Positions 47,386-56,724 of a DNA stretch of 64,000 nucleotides are shown piece after piece. Both the position numbers and the translations under genes were made by a program. Every line of letters starts with the position of its first letter. Position 1 is the first letter of the stretch. Below the pieces are notes generated by a model. The model was given only the letters and a program-made list of their open reading frames with translations. It was not told the origin of the DNA and made no database searches. Source of the stretch: Streptomyces leeuwenhoekii (GTDB taxonomy: Bacteria; Actinomycetota; Actinomycetes; Streptomycetales; Streptomycetaceae); assembly GCF_001013905.1 (NCBI RefSeq), contig NZ_LN831790.1:3486001-3550000 (forward strand), written 5' to 3'.

Positions 47386-47581
47386 GGTCTTTCGTTTGGA
47401 TCAGGCCGGATCAGGGAGCGGGGCCTGGTGCCGTGCATCGCAAGGCGGAGGAGGGCGCCATGGCGGAGCCATGGCAACCGACGACGACGCGGCGGTGAGG
47501 GTCCCTCCCGCGCGAGCGAAGCCGAGCGTGGGGGAAGGGTGCCAGACCCCGCGAGCCCGGCATGATCCAAACGAGAGGCCT
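47383..47581. mobile_element. Inverted-repeat element (MITE/REP-like), copy B
   Basis: About 199 bases. It begins at the TAG stop of the upstream gene with TAGGGTCTTTCGTTTGGA and ends with TGATCCAAACGAGAGGCCT. The shared terminal repeat is TCGTTTGGATCA. The interior holds the Streptomyces-typical run CTCCCGCGCGAGCGAAGCCG and has no ORF with support. Copy A at 42342-42403 has the same ends but lacks about 135 interior bases. Confidence 0.7.
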
Positions 47582-47602
47582 CAGCCGCGTGCCCGCCGCC
47601 GG

Positions 47603-48460
47603 TCAGCAGCACCCGGCGGCGGGCAGCGACCGCTTCCGCCGCGCCTCCAGGTTCCGCGCCGCCAGCAGCTCGTCCGCCGGGTAGCCGACCTCCTCCAGGG
47701 TCAGCCCGTGCGGCCGTACGACGTGCACGGCCGAGTCGCGTACGCCCGCCGCGAGCACCTTGGCGGGCCACTCGGGCGGCCGGTGGCCGTCGCCCACGAA
47801 GAGCAGCGCGCCGATCAGCGAGCGCACCATGTTGTGGCAGAACGCGTCGGCCCGCACCGTGGCCGTGACGACCCCGTCCTCGCCGCGCACCAGGCTGAGT
47901 TCCTGGAGCCGGCGGATGGTGGTGGCGCCCTCCCGCCGCTTGCAGTAGGCGGCGAAGTCGTGCTCGCCGAGCAGCCCCCGCGCGGCCTCGTTCATGGCGT
48001 CGACGTCCAGCGGCCAGTCGTGCCACAGGACGTGCCCGCGCAGCAGCGGGTCCACCCCGCCCGGGTTGTCGGTGACCCGGTAGGCGTACCGGCGCCAGAT
48101 CGCGGAGAACCGGGCGTTGAACCCGGCGGGCGCCTCGGTGAGCGACCACACCCGCACGTCCTTGGGCAGCCGCCCGGCCAGCCGCTTGAGCAGCTTGTCC
48201 CGCTGCTCGTCCCACAGCTCCCGGGGCAGGTCGACATGGGCCACCTGGCCCCGGGCGTGCACCCCCGCGTCCGTACGCCCGGCCACGGTCAGCTCGTACG
48301 TGGTGTCCCTGGTGCGCGTGACCGTGCGCAGCGCGTCCTCGATCTCGCCCTGCACGGTCCGCTTGCCGCCGGCCTGCTTGGCCCAGCCGTGGAAGTCGGT
48401 GCCGTCGTAGGACAGGTCGAGGCGGACGCGGACGTATCCGGGCTGTACTTCGTCACTCAC
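47603..48460 (-). CDS. truA: tRNA pseudouridine synthase A
   Basis: Makes pseudouridine at 38-40 of tRNA anticodon stems. The 285-aa product has [18 protein letters not shown], the catalytic Asp motif [16 protein letters not shown] and [14 protein letters not shown]. It follows rplQ on the same strand, as in many bacteria, with a terminator-like hairpin between. Confidence 0.95.
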   Translation of the reverse strand: MSDEVQPGYVRVRLDLSYDGTDFHGWAKQAGGKRTVQGEIEDALRTVTRTRDTTYELTVAGRTDAGVHARGQVAHVDLPRELWDEQRDKLLKRLAGRLPKDVRVWSLTEAPAGFNARFSAIWRRYAYRVTDNPGGVDPLLRGHVLWHDWPLDVDAMNEAARGLLGEHDFAAYCKRREGATTIRRLQELSLVRGEDGVVTATVRADAFCHNMVRSLIGALLFVGDGHRPPEWPAKVLAAGVRDSAVHVVRPHGLTLEEVGYPADELLAARNLEARRKRSLPAAGCC

Positions 48461-48485
48461 GTGCAGATCCTCTCAGGTACGCGAA

Positions 48486-48517
48486 AGCGGGCCCGCCCCG
48501 CGAAGGGCGGACCCGCT
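48486..48517 (-). terminator. Hairpin between rplQ and truA
   Basis: AGCGGGCCCGCCC pairs with GGGCGGACCCGCT (13 bp, one mismatched position) around a six-base loop, 18 bases after the rplQ stop. Probably a terminator or attenuator at the end of the ribosomal run. Confidence 0.6.
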
Positions 48518-48534
48518 CAGCGCGAGGCGGTGCC

Positions 48535-49035
48535 TCAGGCGTCCTTCGACTCCTCGGCCGGAGCCTCGGCCTCGGCGGCCTCGTCGGCCTTGGTCTCCTC
48601 GACCTTGGCCTCCTCGGCCTCCTTGACCGCGCGCTTGGTGGCGGCCTCGGCCTCACCGGTCGCCTGCTGGGCGACGGTCAGCGCCTCGACCAGCTCGATG
48701 ACGGCCATGGGCGCGTTGTCACCGCGGCGGTTGCCGATCTTGGTGATCCGGGTGTAGCCACCCGGGCGGTTCTCGTACCGCGGGCCGATCTCGGTGAAGA
48801 GCGTGTGGACGATGCCCTTGTCCGTGATGACCTGGAGCACCTGGCGGCGGTTGTGAAGGTCGCCCTTCTTCGCCTTGGTGATCAGACGCTCGGCGTACGG
48901 CCGCAGACGGCGGGCCTTCGCCTCGGTGGTGGTGATACGACCGTGCTCGAAGAGCGACTTCGCGAGGTTCGCGAGCATCAGCTTCTCGTGCGCGGCGCTG
49001 CCGCCCAGACGGGCACCCTTGGTGGGCTTCGGCAT
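48535..49035 (-). CDS. rplQ: 50S ribosomal protein L17
   Basis: 166 aa. The L17 core ([20 protein letters not shown] through [20 protein letters not shown]) fills the first 120 residues. A Glu/Ala-rich acidic tail of about 45 residues follows, a common feature in Streptomyces. AGGAGAAACACC precedes the ATG. Last gene of the alpha operon; 181 bases after rpoA. Confidence 0.95.
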   Translation of the reverse strand: MPKPTKGARLGGSAAHEKLMLANLAKSLFEHGRITTTEAKARRLRPYAERLITKAKKGDLHNRRQVLQVITDKGIVHTLFTEIGPRYENRPGGYTRITKIGNRRGDNAPMAVIELVEALTVAQQATGEAEAATKRAVKEAEEAKVEETKADEAAEAEAPAEESKDA

Positions 49036-49144
49036 GGTGTTTCTCCTAGGTGTCTGCCCCGGCCGTATCAGGTACCGGGGTCAGTATCCGAGCAGGCGGT
49101 CGCCTGTCGGAGATCCGGGAGCCGTCCCCGAGGGGCGCTCCCGG

Positions 49145-49193
49145 AGGGGGCGCGGGGAACTGCGCGGTCGAGCACAGCGCACCCGCACCCGGG
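49145..49193. repeat. Candidate interspersed Streptomyces repeat in the rpoA-rplQ gap
   Basis: The run GGGGCGCGGGGAACTGCGCG followed by an AGCAC-GCGCACCCGCACCC segment closely resembles a short repeat that I recall in very many Streptomyces intergenic regions. It lies within a cotranscribed ribosomal gap, which is unusual for such elements. Identification is from memory. Confidence 0.5.
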
Positions 49194-49216
49194 TACGGGC
49201 CGTGGGGCCCGAGCTC

Positions 49217-50239
49217 TCAGTACTGCTCGGTCTCGACGAACCCGGCGTCCGCGTCGTCGTCGGCGCCGAAGGCGTCGGCGGCGGCGGTCGGGTCGAATCC
49301 GGGCGGGCTGTCCTTGAGGGCCAGGCCCATGCCGGCCAGCTTCGCCTTGACCTCGTCGATCGACTTCGCACCGAAGTTGCGGATGTCGAGCAGGTCGGCC
49401 TCGGAGCGGGCGACGAGCTCACCCACGGAGTGGATGCCCTCGCGCTTGAGGCAGTTGTAGGAGCGGACCGTGAGCTCCAGCTCCTCGATCGGCAGCGCCA
49501 GGTCGGCGGCGAGCGCGGCGTCCGTCGGGGACGGACCCATGTCGATGCCCTCGGCGTCGACGTTCAGCTCGCGGGCCAGACCGAACAGCTCGACCAGGGT
49601 CTTGCCGGCCGACGCCATGGCGTCACGCGGACGCATGGCCTGCTTGGTCTCGACGTCGACGATCAGCTTGTCGAAGTCGGTGCGCTGCTCGACACGGGTC
49701 GCCTCGACCTTGTAGGTGACCTTGAGCACCGGCGAGTAGATGGAGTCGACCGGGATACGGCCGATCTCCTGGCCCACCTGCTTGTTCTGCACGGCGGAGA
49801 CATAGCCGCGACCGCGCTCGACGGTCAGCTCCATCTCCAGCTTGCCCTTGCCGTTGAGCGTGGCGAGGACGAGGTCGGGGTTGTGCACCTCCACACCGGC
49901 CGGCGGCGCGATGTCGGCGGCGGTGACCAGACCCGGGCCCTGCTTGCGCAGGTACATCACCACGGGCTCGTCGTGCTCGCTCGACACGACGAGCTGCTTG
50001 ATGTTGAGGATCAGGTCGGTGACGTCCTCCTTGACGCCCGGCACGGTGGTGAACTCGTGCAGGACGCCGTCGATGCGGATGCTCGTGACGGCGGCACCGG
50101 GGATCGACGACAGGAGGGTGCGGCGGAGGGAGTTGCCGAGGGTGTAGCCGAAGCCCGGCTCCAGCGGCTCGATCACGAACCGGGAGCGGAACTCGTCGAC
50201 GACCTCTTCGGTCAACGAGGGACGCTGAGCGATCAGCAT
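49217..50239 (-). CDS. rpoA: DNA-directed RNA polymerase subunit alpha
   Basis: 340 aa. The N-terminal dimerisation domain has [26 protein letters not shown]. The C-terminal DNA- and activator-binding domain starts near residue 245 ([31 protein letters not shown]). An acidic tail ends the protein. Between rpsK and rplQ. Confidence 0.97.
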   Translation of the reverse strand: MLIAQRPSLTEEVVDEFRSRFVIEPLEPGFGYTLGNSLRRTLLSSIPGAAVTSIRIDGVLHEFTTVPGVKEDVTDLILNIKQLVVSSEHDEPVVMYLRKQGPGLVTAADIAPPAGVEVHNPDLVLATLNGKGKLEMELTVERGRGYVSAVQNKQVGQEIGRIPVDSIYSPVLKVTYKVEATRVEQRTDFDKLIVDVETKQAMRPRDAMASAGKTLVELFGLARELNVDAEGIDMGPSPTDAALAADLALPIEELELTVRSYNCLKREGIHSVGELVARSEADLLDIRNFGAKSIDEVKAKLAGMGLALKDSPPGFDPTAAADAFGADDDADAGFVETEQY

Positions 50240-50326
50240 GTGTGGATCAGATCCTTCAGTCGGGGGCGCCCGCTATATGACGCCCGACTCAGCCGCACCC
50301 GGGAGAGTGCGGGTAGTGCAAGGGTA

Positions 50327-50363
50327 CGGGCGGTACGACCCGAAAAGGGGACCGTACCGCCCG
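50327..50363 (-). terminator. Hairpin between rpsK and rpoA
   Basis: An 11-bp perfect stem (CGGGCGGTACG with CGTACCGCCCG) encloses an inner CCC/GGG pairing around GAAAA. It lies 26 bases after the rpsK stop and may attenuate read-through into rpoA. Confidence 0.5.
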
Positions 50364-50389
50364 GAAACCACAGGCCGTGAAGCGGCGCG

Positions 50390-50794
50390 TCAGACGCGGC
50401 GGCGCTTCGGCGGACGGCAGCCGTTGTGCGGGGTCGGGGTGACGTCCTGGATGGAGCCGACCTCGAGACCGGTCGCCTGGAGCGAACGGATGGCGGTCTC
50501 ACGACCGGAACCCGGGCCCTTGACGAACACGTCGACCTTGCGCATGCCGTGCTCCTGAGCGCGGCGGGCGGCCGACTCGGCGGCCATCTGCGCGGCGAAC
50601 GGCGTGGACTTCCGGGAGCCCTTGAAGCCGACGTGGCCGGCGGAGGCCCAGGAGATCACGTTGCCCGACGGGTCCGTGATCGACACGATCGTGTTGTTGA
50701 ACGTGCTCTTGATGTGCGCGTGGCCGTGAGCGACGTTCTTCTTTTCCTTGCGGCGCACCTTCTTGGCAGCGCCCTGACGTCCCTTGGGGGGCAT
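50390..50794 (-). CDS. rpsK: 30S ribosomal protein S11
   Basis: 134 aa with the basic N-terminus, [20 protein letters not shown] and the C-terminal [23 protein letters not shown] lies seven bases before the ATG. Alpha operon, after rpsM. A separate rpsD is not present here, as is usual outside enterobacteria. Confidence 0.96.
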   Translation of the reverse strand: MPPKGRQGAAKKVRRKEKKNVAHGHAHIKSTFNNTIVSITDPSGNVISWASAGHVGFKGSRKSTPFAAQMAAESAARRAQEHGMRKVDVFVKGPGSGRETAIRSLQATGLEVGSIQDVTPTPHNGCRPPKRRRV

Positions 50795-50857
50795 CTCTTA
50801 CTCCTACGGAGGTGGTCGGTCCTACAGCGAAGACCGTGGACAGGCGTCCGCTGCGGA

Positions 50858-51238
50858 CTACTTCTTGCCCGGCTTCTTCTTGCCGGCGATGGCGCGACGC
50901 GGGCCCTTGCGGGTGCGGGCGTTGGTGCTGGTGCGCTGGCCGCGGACGGGCAGACCGCGGCGGTGCCGCAGACCCTGGTACGTGCCGATCTCGACCTTGC
51001 GGCGGATGTCGGCCTGGATCTCGCGACGGAGGTCACCCTCGGTCTTGATGTTGTTGTCGACGTACTCGCGGATCGCGACGAGCTGCTCTTCGGTCAGGTC
51101 GCGAACGCGGGTGTTCGGGTCGACGCCGGTCGCCGCCAGCGTCTGCTGCGAAAGGGTCCGGCCGATGCCGAACACGTAGGTGAGGGCGATCTCCACGCGC
51201 TTGTCGCGCGGGATGTCAACACCGGAAACGCGTGCCAT
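50858..51238 (-). CDS. rpsM: 30S ribosomal protein S13
   Basis: 126 aa: [20 protein letters not shown] at the start, the helix-two-turn-helix segment, and [20 protein letters not shown] before a Lys/Gly tail. AGGAG precedes the ATG. 201 bases separate it from rpmJ, a gap wide enough for its own control element. Confidence 0.96.
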   Translation of the reverse strand: MARVSGVDIPRDKRVEIALTYVFGIGRTLSQQTLAATGVDPNTRVRDLTEEQLVAIREYVDNNIKTEGDLRREIQADIRRKVEIGTYQGLRHRRGLPVRGQRTSTNARTRKGPRRAIAGKKKPGKK

Positions 51239-51439
51239 TCAATGGCTCCTGGTGATCTTCGGAGGTCTTCCACAGAACCGGTTCCCGGCCGCCGTATCAG
51301 GTACGGACCGGGTCCCCGGCCTCCGAACCGGGGGTGTCAAGCCGCGGTGCGTGCGGCTTGGGCTCTGCGTATGAACATATTCAGCTCGCGTCGCGCGAAA
51401 CTCTGCGATAGCGGTGCAGAGGGTGCGGTCGGTCGTGCG

Positions 51440-51553
51440 TCAGCCCTGGCGCTGCTTGTGGCGCGGGTTCTCGCAGATGACCATGACCCGGCCGTGACGG
51501 CGGATCACCCTGCACTTGTCGCAGATCTTCTTGACGCTCGGCTTGACCTTCAT
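51440..51553 (-). CDS. rpmJ: 50S ribosomal protein L36, zinc-binding form
   Basis: 37 aa, beginning [14 protein letters not shown] and ending PRHKQRQG. The three Cys and one His (C11, C14, C27, H32) make the zinc ribbon of the C+ type. Start and stop are clear on the minus strand between infA and rpsM. Confidence 0.95.
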   Translation of the reverse strand: MKVKPSVKKICDKCRVIRRHGRVMVICENPRHKQRQG

Positions 51554-51619
51554 GGGATGTGAGGTTCTCCGGGTCAGTTGCCGGCGGCCCCACGCGCAAG
51601 CGCGAGGCGTGGGCAAGAT

Positions 51620-51841
51620 CTACTTGTACCGGTAGACGATCCGGCCACGCGTCAGGTCGTACGGAGACAACTCCACCACGACCCGGTCGTCAGGGAGGAT
51701 GCGGATGTAGTGCATACGCATCTTGCCGCTGATGTGAGCCAGGACCTGGTGGCCGTTCTGGAGCTCGACCTTGAACATGGCGTTCGGAAGAGACTCGACG
51801 ACAGTGCCCTCGATCTCGATGGCACCTTGCTTCTTGGCCAC
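51620..51841 (-). CDS. infA: Translation initiation factor IF-1
   Basis: 73-aa OB-fold protein: [19 protein letters not shown] at the start, [17 protein letters not shown], and the terminal GRIVYRYK. The GTG at 51841 with AAGGG upstream gives the standard length; a longer frame to 51889 is not supported. Between the map remnant and rpmJ. Confidence 0.96.
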   Translation of the reverse strand: MAKKQGAIEIEGTVVESLPNAMFKVELQNGHQVLAHISGKMRMHYIRILPDDRVVVELSPYDLTRGRIVYRYK

Positions 51842-52256
51842 GCTTCGCCCTTCGAATCGACTACCTTGATCGACTCCGGCGTGCACCACTTCGAACGCAT
51901 GCAGGCATGCGGGTGCACTAGAGCCGACGAGTCAGTCTACGTCAGCACACCCCGAAAGGCGAAACGAGGAAGTCTGCCCCATGGCGAAGGTCATCATGCG
52001 AGGGGGTCGGGAGCAGCGGTGACTCCGTACTCGGCGAGCTTGGCCTTGCCGCCGTCCGGGGCGGTCAGGACCAGCGGGCCCTCCTCCGTCAGGGCGACGG
52101 AGTGCTCCCAGTGGGAGGACCAGGTGCCGTCGGTGGTGACCATCGTCCAGTCGACCCACCCCCGACGCCGCTCTCGCGGGCTCGGCGCCGGGGGCGCCTC
52201 ACAGGCTTCGAGCGGCTGCGCCGGCCTCCGGCCGACGGTCCTCGGCCCGCCCGTCG
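51842..52256. other. Intergenic region between map and infA, mostly a map remnant
   Basis: 415 bases. The central part is a near-copy of the map 3' end (see the pseudogene at 51994-52156). The rest has no recognisable gene. The infA promoter, if separate, would lie at about 51850-51990, where the sequence is less GC-rich. Confidence 0.7.
51994..52156 (-). pseudogene. Truncated duplicate of the map 3' end
   Basis: Encodes the last 50 or so residues of methionine aminopeptidase (from DWT-VTTDGTWSSHWEHSV to PDPLA and stop). Positions 52019-52142 are identical to 52282-52405 of the real gene over 124 bases. The last ten codons carry several synonymous differences (for example GCT GCT CCC versus GCG GCG CCT). 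The 5' three-quarters of the gene is missing, and no start or ribosome site suits it. Confidence 0.9.
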
Positions 52257-53093
52257 TCATGCGAGCGGATCAGGCGCCGCCGTGACTCCGTACTCGGCGA
52301 GCTTGGCCTTGCCGCCGTCCGGGGCGGTCAGGACCAGCGGGCCCTCCTCCGTCAGGGCGACGGAGTGCTCCCAGTGGGAGGACCAGGTGCCGTCGGTGGT
52401 GACCACCGTCCAGTCGTCCTCCAGGACCACCGTCTTCGCCGTGCCCAGCGACACCATCGGCTCGATGGCCAGGCAGAAGCCGGGGACCAGCTTCGGGCCC
52501 TTGCCGCGGCGCCGGTCGACGTAGTTCAGCAGGTGCGGGTCCATGTGCATCTCGGTGCCGATGCCGTGGCCGCCGTAGTCCTCGATGATCCCGTACCGGC
52601 CGCCGCCCGGCTTGGGCTGGCGGCGGATGTAGGTCTCGATGGCCCGGGAGATGTCCACCAGGCGGTTGCCCTGCTTCATGGCCGCGATGCCGGCCCACAT
52701 CGACTCCTCGGTCACCCGGGAGAGCTCGATCAGCTCAGGGGCGTGACCGGAGCCCACGAACGCCGTGAAGGCGGCGTCGCCGTGCCAGCCGTCGATGATC
52801 GCGCCGCAGTCGATGGAGATGATGTCCCCGTCCTTGAGGACCACGTCGTCGGAGGGGATGCCGTGGACGACGACCTCGTTCACCGAGGTGCAGATGGTCG
52901 CCGGGAAGCCGCCATAACCGAGGAAGTTCGGCTTGGCGTCGTGATCCGCGAGCACCTTGCGGGCGACCTGGTCCAGGTCCCTGGTCGTGGCGCCGGGCAC
53001 CGCGGCCTCGCGCGTGGCCGCGTGGATGGCGGCGACGACCAGCCCCGCCTCGCGCATCTTGGCGATCTGCTCGGGGCTCTTGATCTGCACCAT
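52257..53093 (-). CDS. map: Methionine aminopeptidase, type I
   Basis: Removes the initiator Met from nascent proteins. 278 aa with MVQIKSPEQIAKMREAG at the start. The metal ligands lie in SIDCGAIIDGWHGDAAFT (two Asp), YGGHGIGTEMH (His), AIEPM (Glu) and WEHSV (Glu). The ATG at 53093 is preceded by AAAGG at 13 bases. A copy of its 3' end lies directly downstream. In the secY-adk-map-infA run. Confidence 0.95.
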   Translation of the reverse strand: MVQIKSPEQIAKMREAGLVVAAIHAATREAAVPGATTRDLDQVARKVLADHDAKPNFLGYGGFPATICTSVNEVVVHGIPSDDVVLKDGDIISIDCGAIIDGWHGDAAFTAFVGSGHAPELIELSRVTEESMWAGIAAMKQGNRLVDISRAIETYIRRQPKPGGGRYGIIEDYGGHGIGTEMHMDPHLLNYVDRRRGKGPKLVPGFCLAIEPMVSLGTAKTVVLEDDWTVVTTDGTWSSHWEHSVALTEEGPLVLTAPDGGKAKLAEYGVTAAPDPLA

Positions 53094-53224
53094 GGGGACT
53101 GCGGCCTTTCTGGGGACCGGGGAGAGTACGAACGTTTCCAACGATACGGGTAGCCCGGCGCCGCCCCGCACGCCGCAGCCGCGGCCCCCACAGGGACCGC
53201 GGCTGCGCGCGATGCACGGAGTGA

Positions 53225-53878
53225 CTACCGGCCGCGCTTGAGCGCCTCCAGCGCGCGCCCCGTGACCTCGTCCACGGCCCCGGTGGCCGCGATGGTGACG
53301 ACCAGGTCCTGGGCCTTGTAGTAGTCGATGATCGGCTCGGTCTTCGTGTGGTAGACCTCCAGCCGCTTGCGGACCGTCTCCTCGGAGTCGTCGCCGCGCT
53401 GGTACAGCTCACCGCCGCAGACGTCGCAGACGCCCTCCTTGGCCGGCGCCTTGTACGTCACGTGGAAGACGTGGGCCGAGTCGTTGCGGCAGATGCGCCG
53501 GCCGGCGATCCGCTTGACGACCTCCTCCTCGGGGGCCTCCAGGTCGAGCACGGCGTCGAGGGTGATGCCCTCGGTCACCAGCAGCTCGTCGAGCGCCTCG
53601 GCCTGCGAGACATTGCGCGGGAAGCCGTCGAGCAGGAAGCCGTTCTCGGCGTCGGGCTGCTCCATGCGGTCCTTGGCCATCGCGATCGTGACCTCGTCCG
53701 GCACGAGGTTGCCGGCGTCGATGTAAGTCTTCGCGAGCTTCCCCAGCTCCGTCTGCTGGCTGATGTTGGCGCGGAACAGGTCGCCCGTGGAGATGTGCGG
53801 AACGCTCAGCTTCTCGGCAAGCCGTGTGGCCTGCGTTCCCTTACCGGCACCCGGCGGCCCGACGAGGACGATTCGCAT
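53225..53878 (-). CDS. adk: Adenylate kinase
   Basis: 217 aa. P-loop GPPGAGKGTQA at the N-terminus, DGFPRNVSQAEALDE, and a LID domain with Cys residues (RRICRND, CDVCGG) that can hold zinc. The ATG shares its A with the secY TGA, so translation is coupled. Confidence 0.96.
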   Translation of the reverse strand: MRIVLVGPPGAGKGTQATRLAEKLSVPHISTGDLFRANISQQTELGKLAKTYIDAGNLVPDEVTIAMAKDRMEQPDAENGFLLDGFPRNVSQAEALDELLVTEGITLDAVLDLEAPEEEVVKRIAGRRICRNDSAHVFHVTYKAPAKEGVCDVCGGELYQRGDDSEETVRKRLEVYHTKTEPIIDYYKAQDLVVTIAATGAVDEVTGRALEALKRGR

Positions 53879-55191
53879 CAGCGGAGGAACCCTTCGTAAT
53901 TGCGCTGCTGGAGCTGGCTCTCGATCTGCTTCACCGTCTCGAGGCCCACACCCACGATGATCAGGATGCTGGTGCCACCGAACGGGAAGTTCTGGTTTGC
54001 CCCGAAACCAACCAACGCCATCGTCGGTACGAGAGCGATCAGACCCAGATACAGCGAACCCGGCCAGGTGATCCGGTTGAGTACGTAGCCGAGGTACTCA
54101 GCGGTCGGTCGGCCAGCCCGGATGCCCGGGATGAAGCCACCATACTTCTTCATGTTGTCGGCGACTTCCTCGGGGTTGAAGGAGATCGCCACGTAGAAGA
54201 ACGCGAAGAAGACGATGAGCAGGAAGTACAGGGTCACGTAGATCGGGTGGTCGCCCTTGACGAGGTGGGCCTCGATCCAGGTCTTCCATCCGGAGGTGCC
54301 GCTGGAGAACTGCGCGATCAGTGCCGGGATGTAGAGCAGCGACGACGCGAAGATGACGGGGATCACACCCGCCTGGTTCACCTTGAGCGGGATGTAGGTG
54401 GAGGTGCCGCCGTAGGACCGGCGGCCGATCATGCGCTTGGCGTACTGGACGGGAATCCGGCGCTGAGCCTGCTCGACGAAGACCACCAGGCCGACCATGA
54501 CCAGGCCGACCGCGATCACGGTGCCGAACTCGATCCAGCCGCCCGCGAGGTCGCCCTGGGTCTTGATCGCCCACAGGGCGGACGGGAACGTGGCGGCGAT
54601 CGAGATGAACATCAGGATCGACATGCCGTTGCCGATGCCGCGGTCGGTGATCAGCTCACCGAGCCACATGACGACGGCGGTGCCGGCGGTCATGGTGATC
54701 ACCATGACGATGGTGGTGAAGATCGCGCGGTCCGGGACGATCTGGGAAGCGACCGTGCAGCCGGAGAAGAGCGCGCCGCTGCGGGCGGTGGCCACCAGGC
54801 CGGTGCCCTGCAGGATGGCCAGCGCGATGGTCAGGTAGCGGGTGTACTGCGTGATCTTCGCCGTGCCCGCCTGGCCCTCCTTCTTCAGGGCCTCCAGGCG
54901 CGGGATCACCACGGTCAGCAGCTGCAGAATGATGCTCGCGGTGATGTACGGCATGATGCCGAGCGCGAAGACCGTGATCTGCAGCAGGGCGCCGCCGCTG
55001 AACATGTTGACCAGACCGAAGAGGCCCTGGTTGCCGGACGCCTGGTCCACACACTCCTGAACGCTCTTGTAGTCCACGCCCGGGATGGGGATGTGGGTAC
55101 CCACCCGGTAGACCACGATGATGCCGAGCGTGAAGAGCAGCTTCTTGCGCAGGTCGGGCGTCTTGAACGCCCGGGCGAACGCGGTGAGCAC
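53878..55191 (-). CDS. secY: Preprotein translocase subunit SecY
   Basis: 437 aa, ten membrane helices, the protein-conducting channel of the Sec pathway. Motifs are VYRVGTHIPIPGVDY, the plug region after it, and GGTSILIIVGVGLETVKQIESQL at the end. The GTG at 55191 follows GGAGG. Separated from rplO by 241 bases that hold several hairpins, so it may have its own promoter. Confidence 0.97.
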   Translation of the reverse strand: MLTAFARAFKTPDLRKKLLFTLGIIVVYRVGTHIPIPGVDYKSVQECVDQASGNQGLFGLVNMFSGGALLQITVFALGIMPYITASIILQLLTVVIPRLEALKKEGQAGTAKITQYTRYLTIALAILQGTGLVATARSGALFSGCTVASQIVPDRAIFTTIVMVITMTAGTAVVMWLGELITDRGIGNGMSILMFISIAATFPSALWAIKTQGDLAGGWIEFGTVIAVGLVMVGLVVFVEQAQRRIPVQYAKRMIGRRSYGGTSTYIPLKVNQAGVIPVIFASSLLYIPALIAQFSSGTSGWKTWIEAHLVKGDHPIYVTLYFLLIVFFAFFYVAISFNPEEVADNMKKYGGFIPGIRAGRPTAEYLGYVLNRITWPGSLYLGLIALVPTMALVGFGANQNFPFGGTSILIIVGVGLETVKQIESQLQQRNYEGFLR

Positions 55192-55283
55192 GGTGCCTCC
55201 TGCGACCCCCGCGCAACTGCGTCAAGGGTGACGGTCTTGAGGTTCGACTGACGACTTAATAGCTAACGGTCAACTGCCGCTCA

Positions 55284-55352
55284 GGGTGCCCCATGTGTGG
55301 CACCCGTGAAAGAGGGCAGTGGAGGTCACCTTACCGGCGGGACCACTGCCCT
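55284..55352 (-). repeat. Two inverted repeats in the secY leader
   Basis: GGGTGCC (55284-55290) pairs with GGCACCC (55299-55305). AGGGCAGTGG (55313-55322) pairs with CCACTGCCCT (55343-55352). Both are perfect. With the hairpin at 55365-55396 they make three consecutive structures before secY. Confidence 0.6.
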
Positions 55353-55364
55353 AGGAACGACCAA

Positions 55365-55396
55365 CCGGGGATACCCCATTTGTGGGGTATCCCCGG
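55365..55396 (-). terminator. Terminator or attenuator between rplO and secY
   Basis: CCGGGGATACCCCA pairs with TGGGGTATCCCCGG, a perfect 14-bp stem with a four-base TTTG loop, 37 bases after the rplO stop. Confidence 0.7.
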
Positions 55397-55432
55397 TCGG
55401 GATCGCCTAAGTCATCGAGACGCCTGAAGGGT

Positions 55433-55888
55433 TCAGACGAGCTCGGTGACGCTGCCGCCGGCGGCGGCGATCTTCTCCTTGGCGGAGGTGGAGGCCTTGT
55501 CGACCTTCACCGTCAGCGCCACGGAGATCTCGCCCTCGCCGAGGACCTTGACCAGGCTGTTCTTGCGAACGGCGCCCTTGGCCACCAGGTCCTCGACCGT
55601 GACCTCGCCACCCTGCGGGTAGAGCTTGGCCAGCTTGTCGAGGTTCACGACCTGGTACTCGGTCTTGAACGGGTTCTTGAAGCCCTTCAGCTTCGGGAGA
55701 CGCATGTGGAGCGGCATCTGGCCACCCTCGAAGCTCTCCGGAACCTGGTAGCGGGCCTTGGTGCCCTTGGTACCACGACCGGCCGTCTTACCCTTCGACG
55801 CCTCACCACGACCCACACGGGTCTTGGCGGTCTTGGCGCCCGGGGCGGGACGGAGGTTGTGGATCTTGAGCGGGTTGTTCTCCGCCAT
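55433..55888 (-). CDS. rplO: 50S ribosomal protein L15
   Basis: 151 aa: [39 protein letters not shown] N-terminus, [18 protein letters not shown] in the middle, and a C-terminal segment ending [10 protein letters not shown]. Two bases after rpmD, with GGAGG of its ribosome site inside rpmD. Confidence 0.96.
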   Translation of the reverse strand: MAENNPLKIHNLRPAPGAKTAKTRVGRGEASKGKTAGRGTKGTKARYQVPESFEGGQMPLHMRLPKLKGFKNPFKTEYQVVNLDKLAKLYPQGGEVTVEDLVAKGAVRKNSLVKVLGEGEISVALTVKVDKASTSAKEKIAAAGGSVTELV

Positions 55889-55890
55889 GA

Positions 55891-56073
55891 TCAGTCGACC
55901 TCCTCGACCGTCACGAGGTGGCGGACGGTGTGCACCATGCCGCGGAACTCGGGACGGTCCTCCTTGACGACCACGTCGTTGACCTTCTTCAGGCCAAGCG
56001 AACGCAGGGTGTCACGGTGGTTCTGCTTGCTGCCGATGTAGGACTTGACCTGCGTGATCTTGAGCTGAGCCAT
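55891..56073 (-). CDS. rpmD: 50S ribosomal protein L30
   Basis: 60 aa: [20 protein letters not shown] then [20 protein letters not shown]. Starts two bases after the rpsE stop. Longer frames upstream overlap rpsE and are not real. Confidence 0.95.
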   Translation of the reverse strand: MAQLKITQVKSYIGSKQNHRDTLRSLGLKKVNDVVVKEDRPEFRGMVHTVRHLVTVEEVD

Positions 56074-56075
56074 GA

Positions 56076-56681
56076 TTACGCACCCGCCCCGGCACGCGCA
56101 CGAAGGAGAGCCGCGGGGGCGACGTCCTCGAGCGGCAGACCACGGCGGGCCGCGATCTCCTCGGGACGCTGCAGGCCCTTCAGGGCCGCCACGGTCGCGT
56201 GCACGATGTTGATGGCGTTGTCGGAGCCGAGCGACTTCGACAGCACGTCGTGGATACCGGCGCACTCGAGCACGGCACGCACCGGACCACCGGCGATAAC
56301 ACCGGTACCGGGCGACGCGGGCTTGAGCAGCACGACGCCGGCAGCCTTCTCACCCTGGATGGGGTGCGGGATGGTGCCCTGGATCCGGGGGACCTTGAAG
56401 AAGTGCTTCTTGGCCTCCTCAACGCCCTTGGCGATGGCGGCCGGCACCTCCTTGGCCTTGCCGTATCCGACACCCACGGTGCCGTCACCGTCGCCCACCA
56501 CGACCAGCGCGGTGAAGCTGAAGCGACGACCACCCTTCACAACCTTGGCGACGCGGTTGATCGCGACGACGCGCTCAACGTACGCGGTCTTCTCGGCGGC
56601 AGCAGCGCCGCCGTCACGGCCCTTCCGGTCCCGCCGCTCGCCGCCACCGGCGCCACCACCGCGGCGCTGGGGTCCAGCCAT
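56076..56681 (-). CDS. rpsE: 30S ribosomal protein S5
   Basis: 201 aa. An N-terminal Arg/Gly-rich extension ([18 protein letters not shown]) precedes the S5 core ([53 protein letters not shown]). The extension and an Ala-rich tail are common in actinobacteria. spc operon. Confidence 0.96.
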   Translation of the reverse strand: MAGPQRRGGGAGGGERRDRKGRDGGAAAAEKTAYVERVVAINRVAKVVKGGRRFSFTALVVVGDGDGTVGVGYGKAKEVPAAIAKGVEEAKKHFFKVPRIQGTIPHPIQGEKAAGVVLLKPASPGTGVIAGGPVRAVLECAGIHDVLSKSLGSDNAINIVHATVAALKGLQRPEEIAARRGLPLEDVAPAALLRARAGAGA

Positions 56682-56724
56682 TGGAATTACCTCTCTCTGT
56701 TTCCGCTAGCTACGGAACCGCGGC

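Noticed and set aside
49062..51304. Shared 14-mer GCCGTATCAGGTAC in the leaders of rplQ and rpsM
   Set aside because: In 64 kb of GC-rich sequence several 14-base matches are expected by chance, and the surrounding bases do not align. Not strong enough for a regulatory claim.
51994..52260. A short intact gene encoding a map-like C-terminal protein
   Set aside because: It holds only the last quarter of the enzyme, lacks most metal ligands, and the extra N-terminal codons have no ribosome site. Called a remnant instead.
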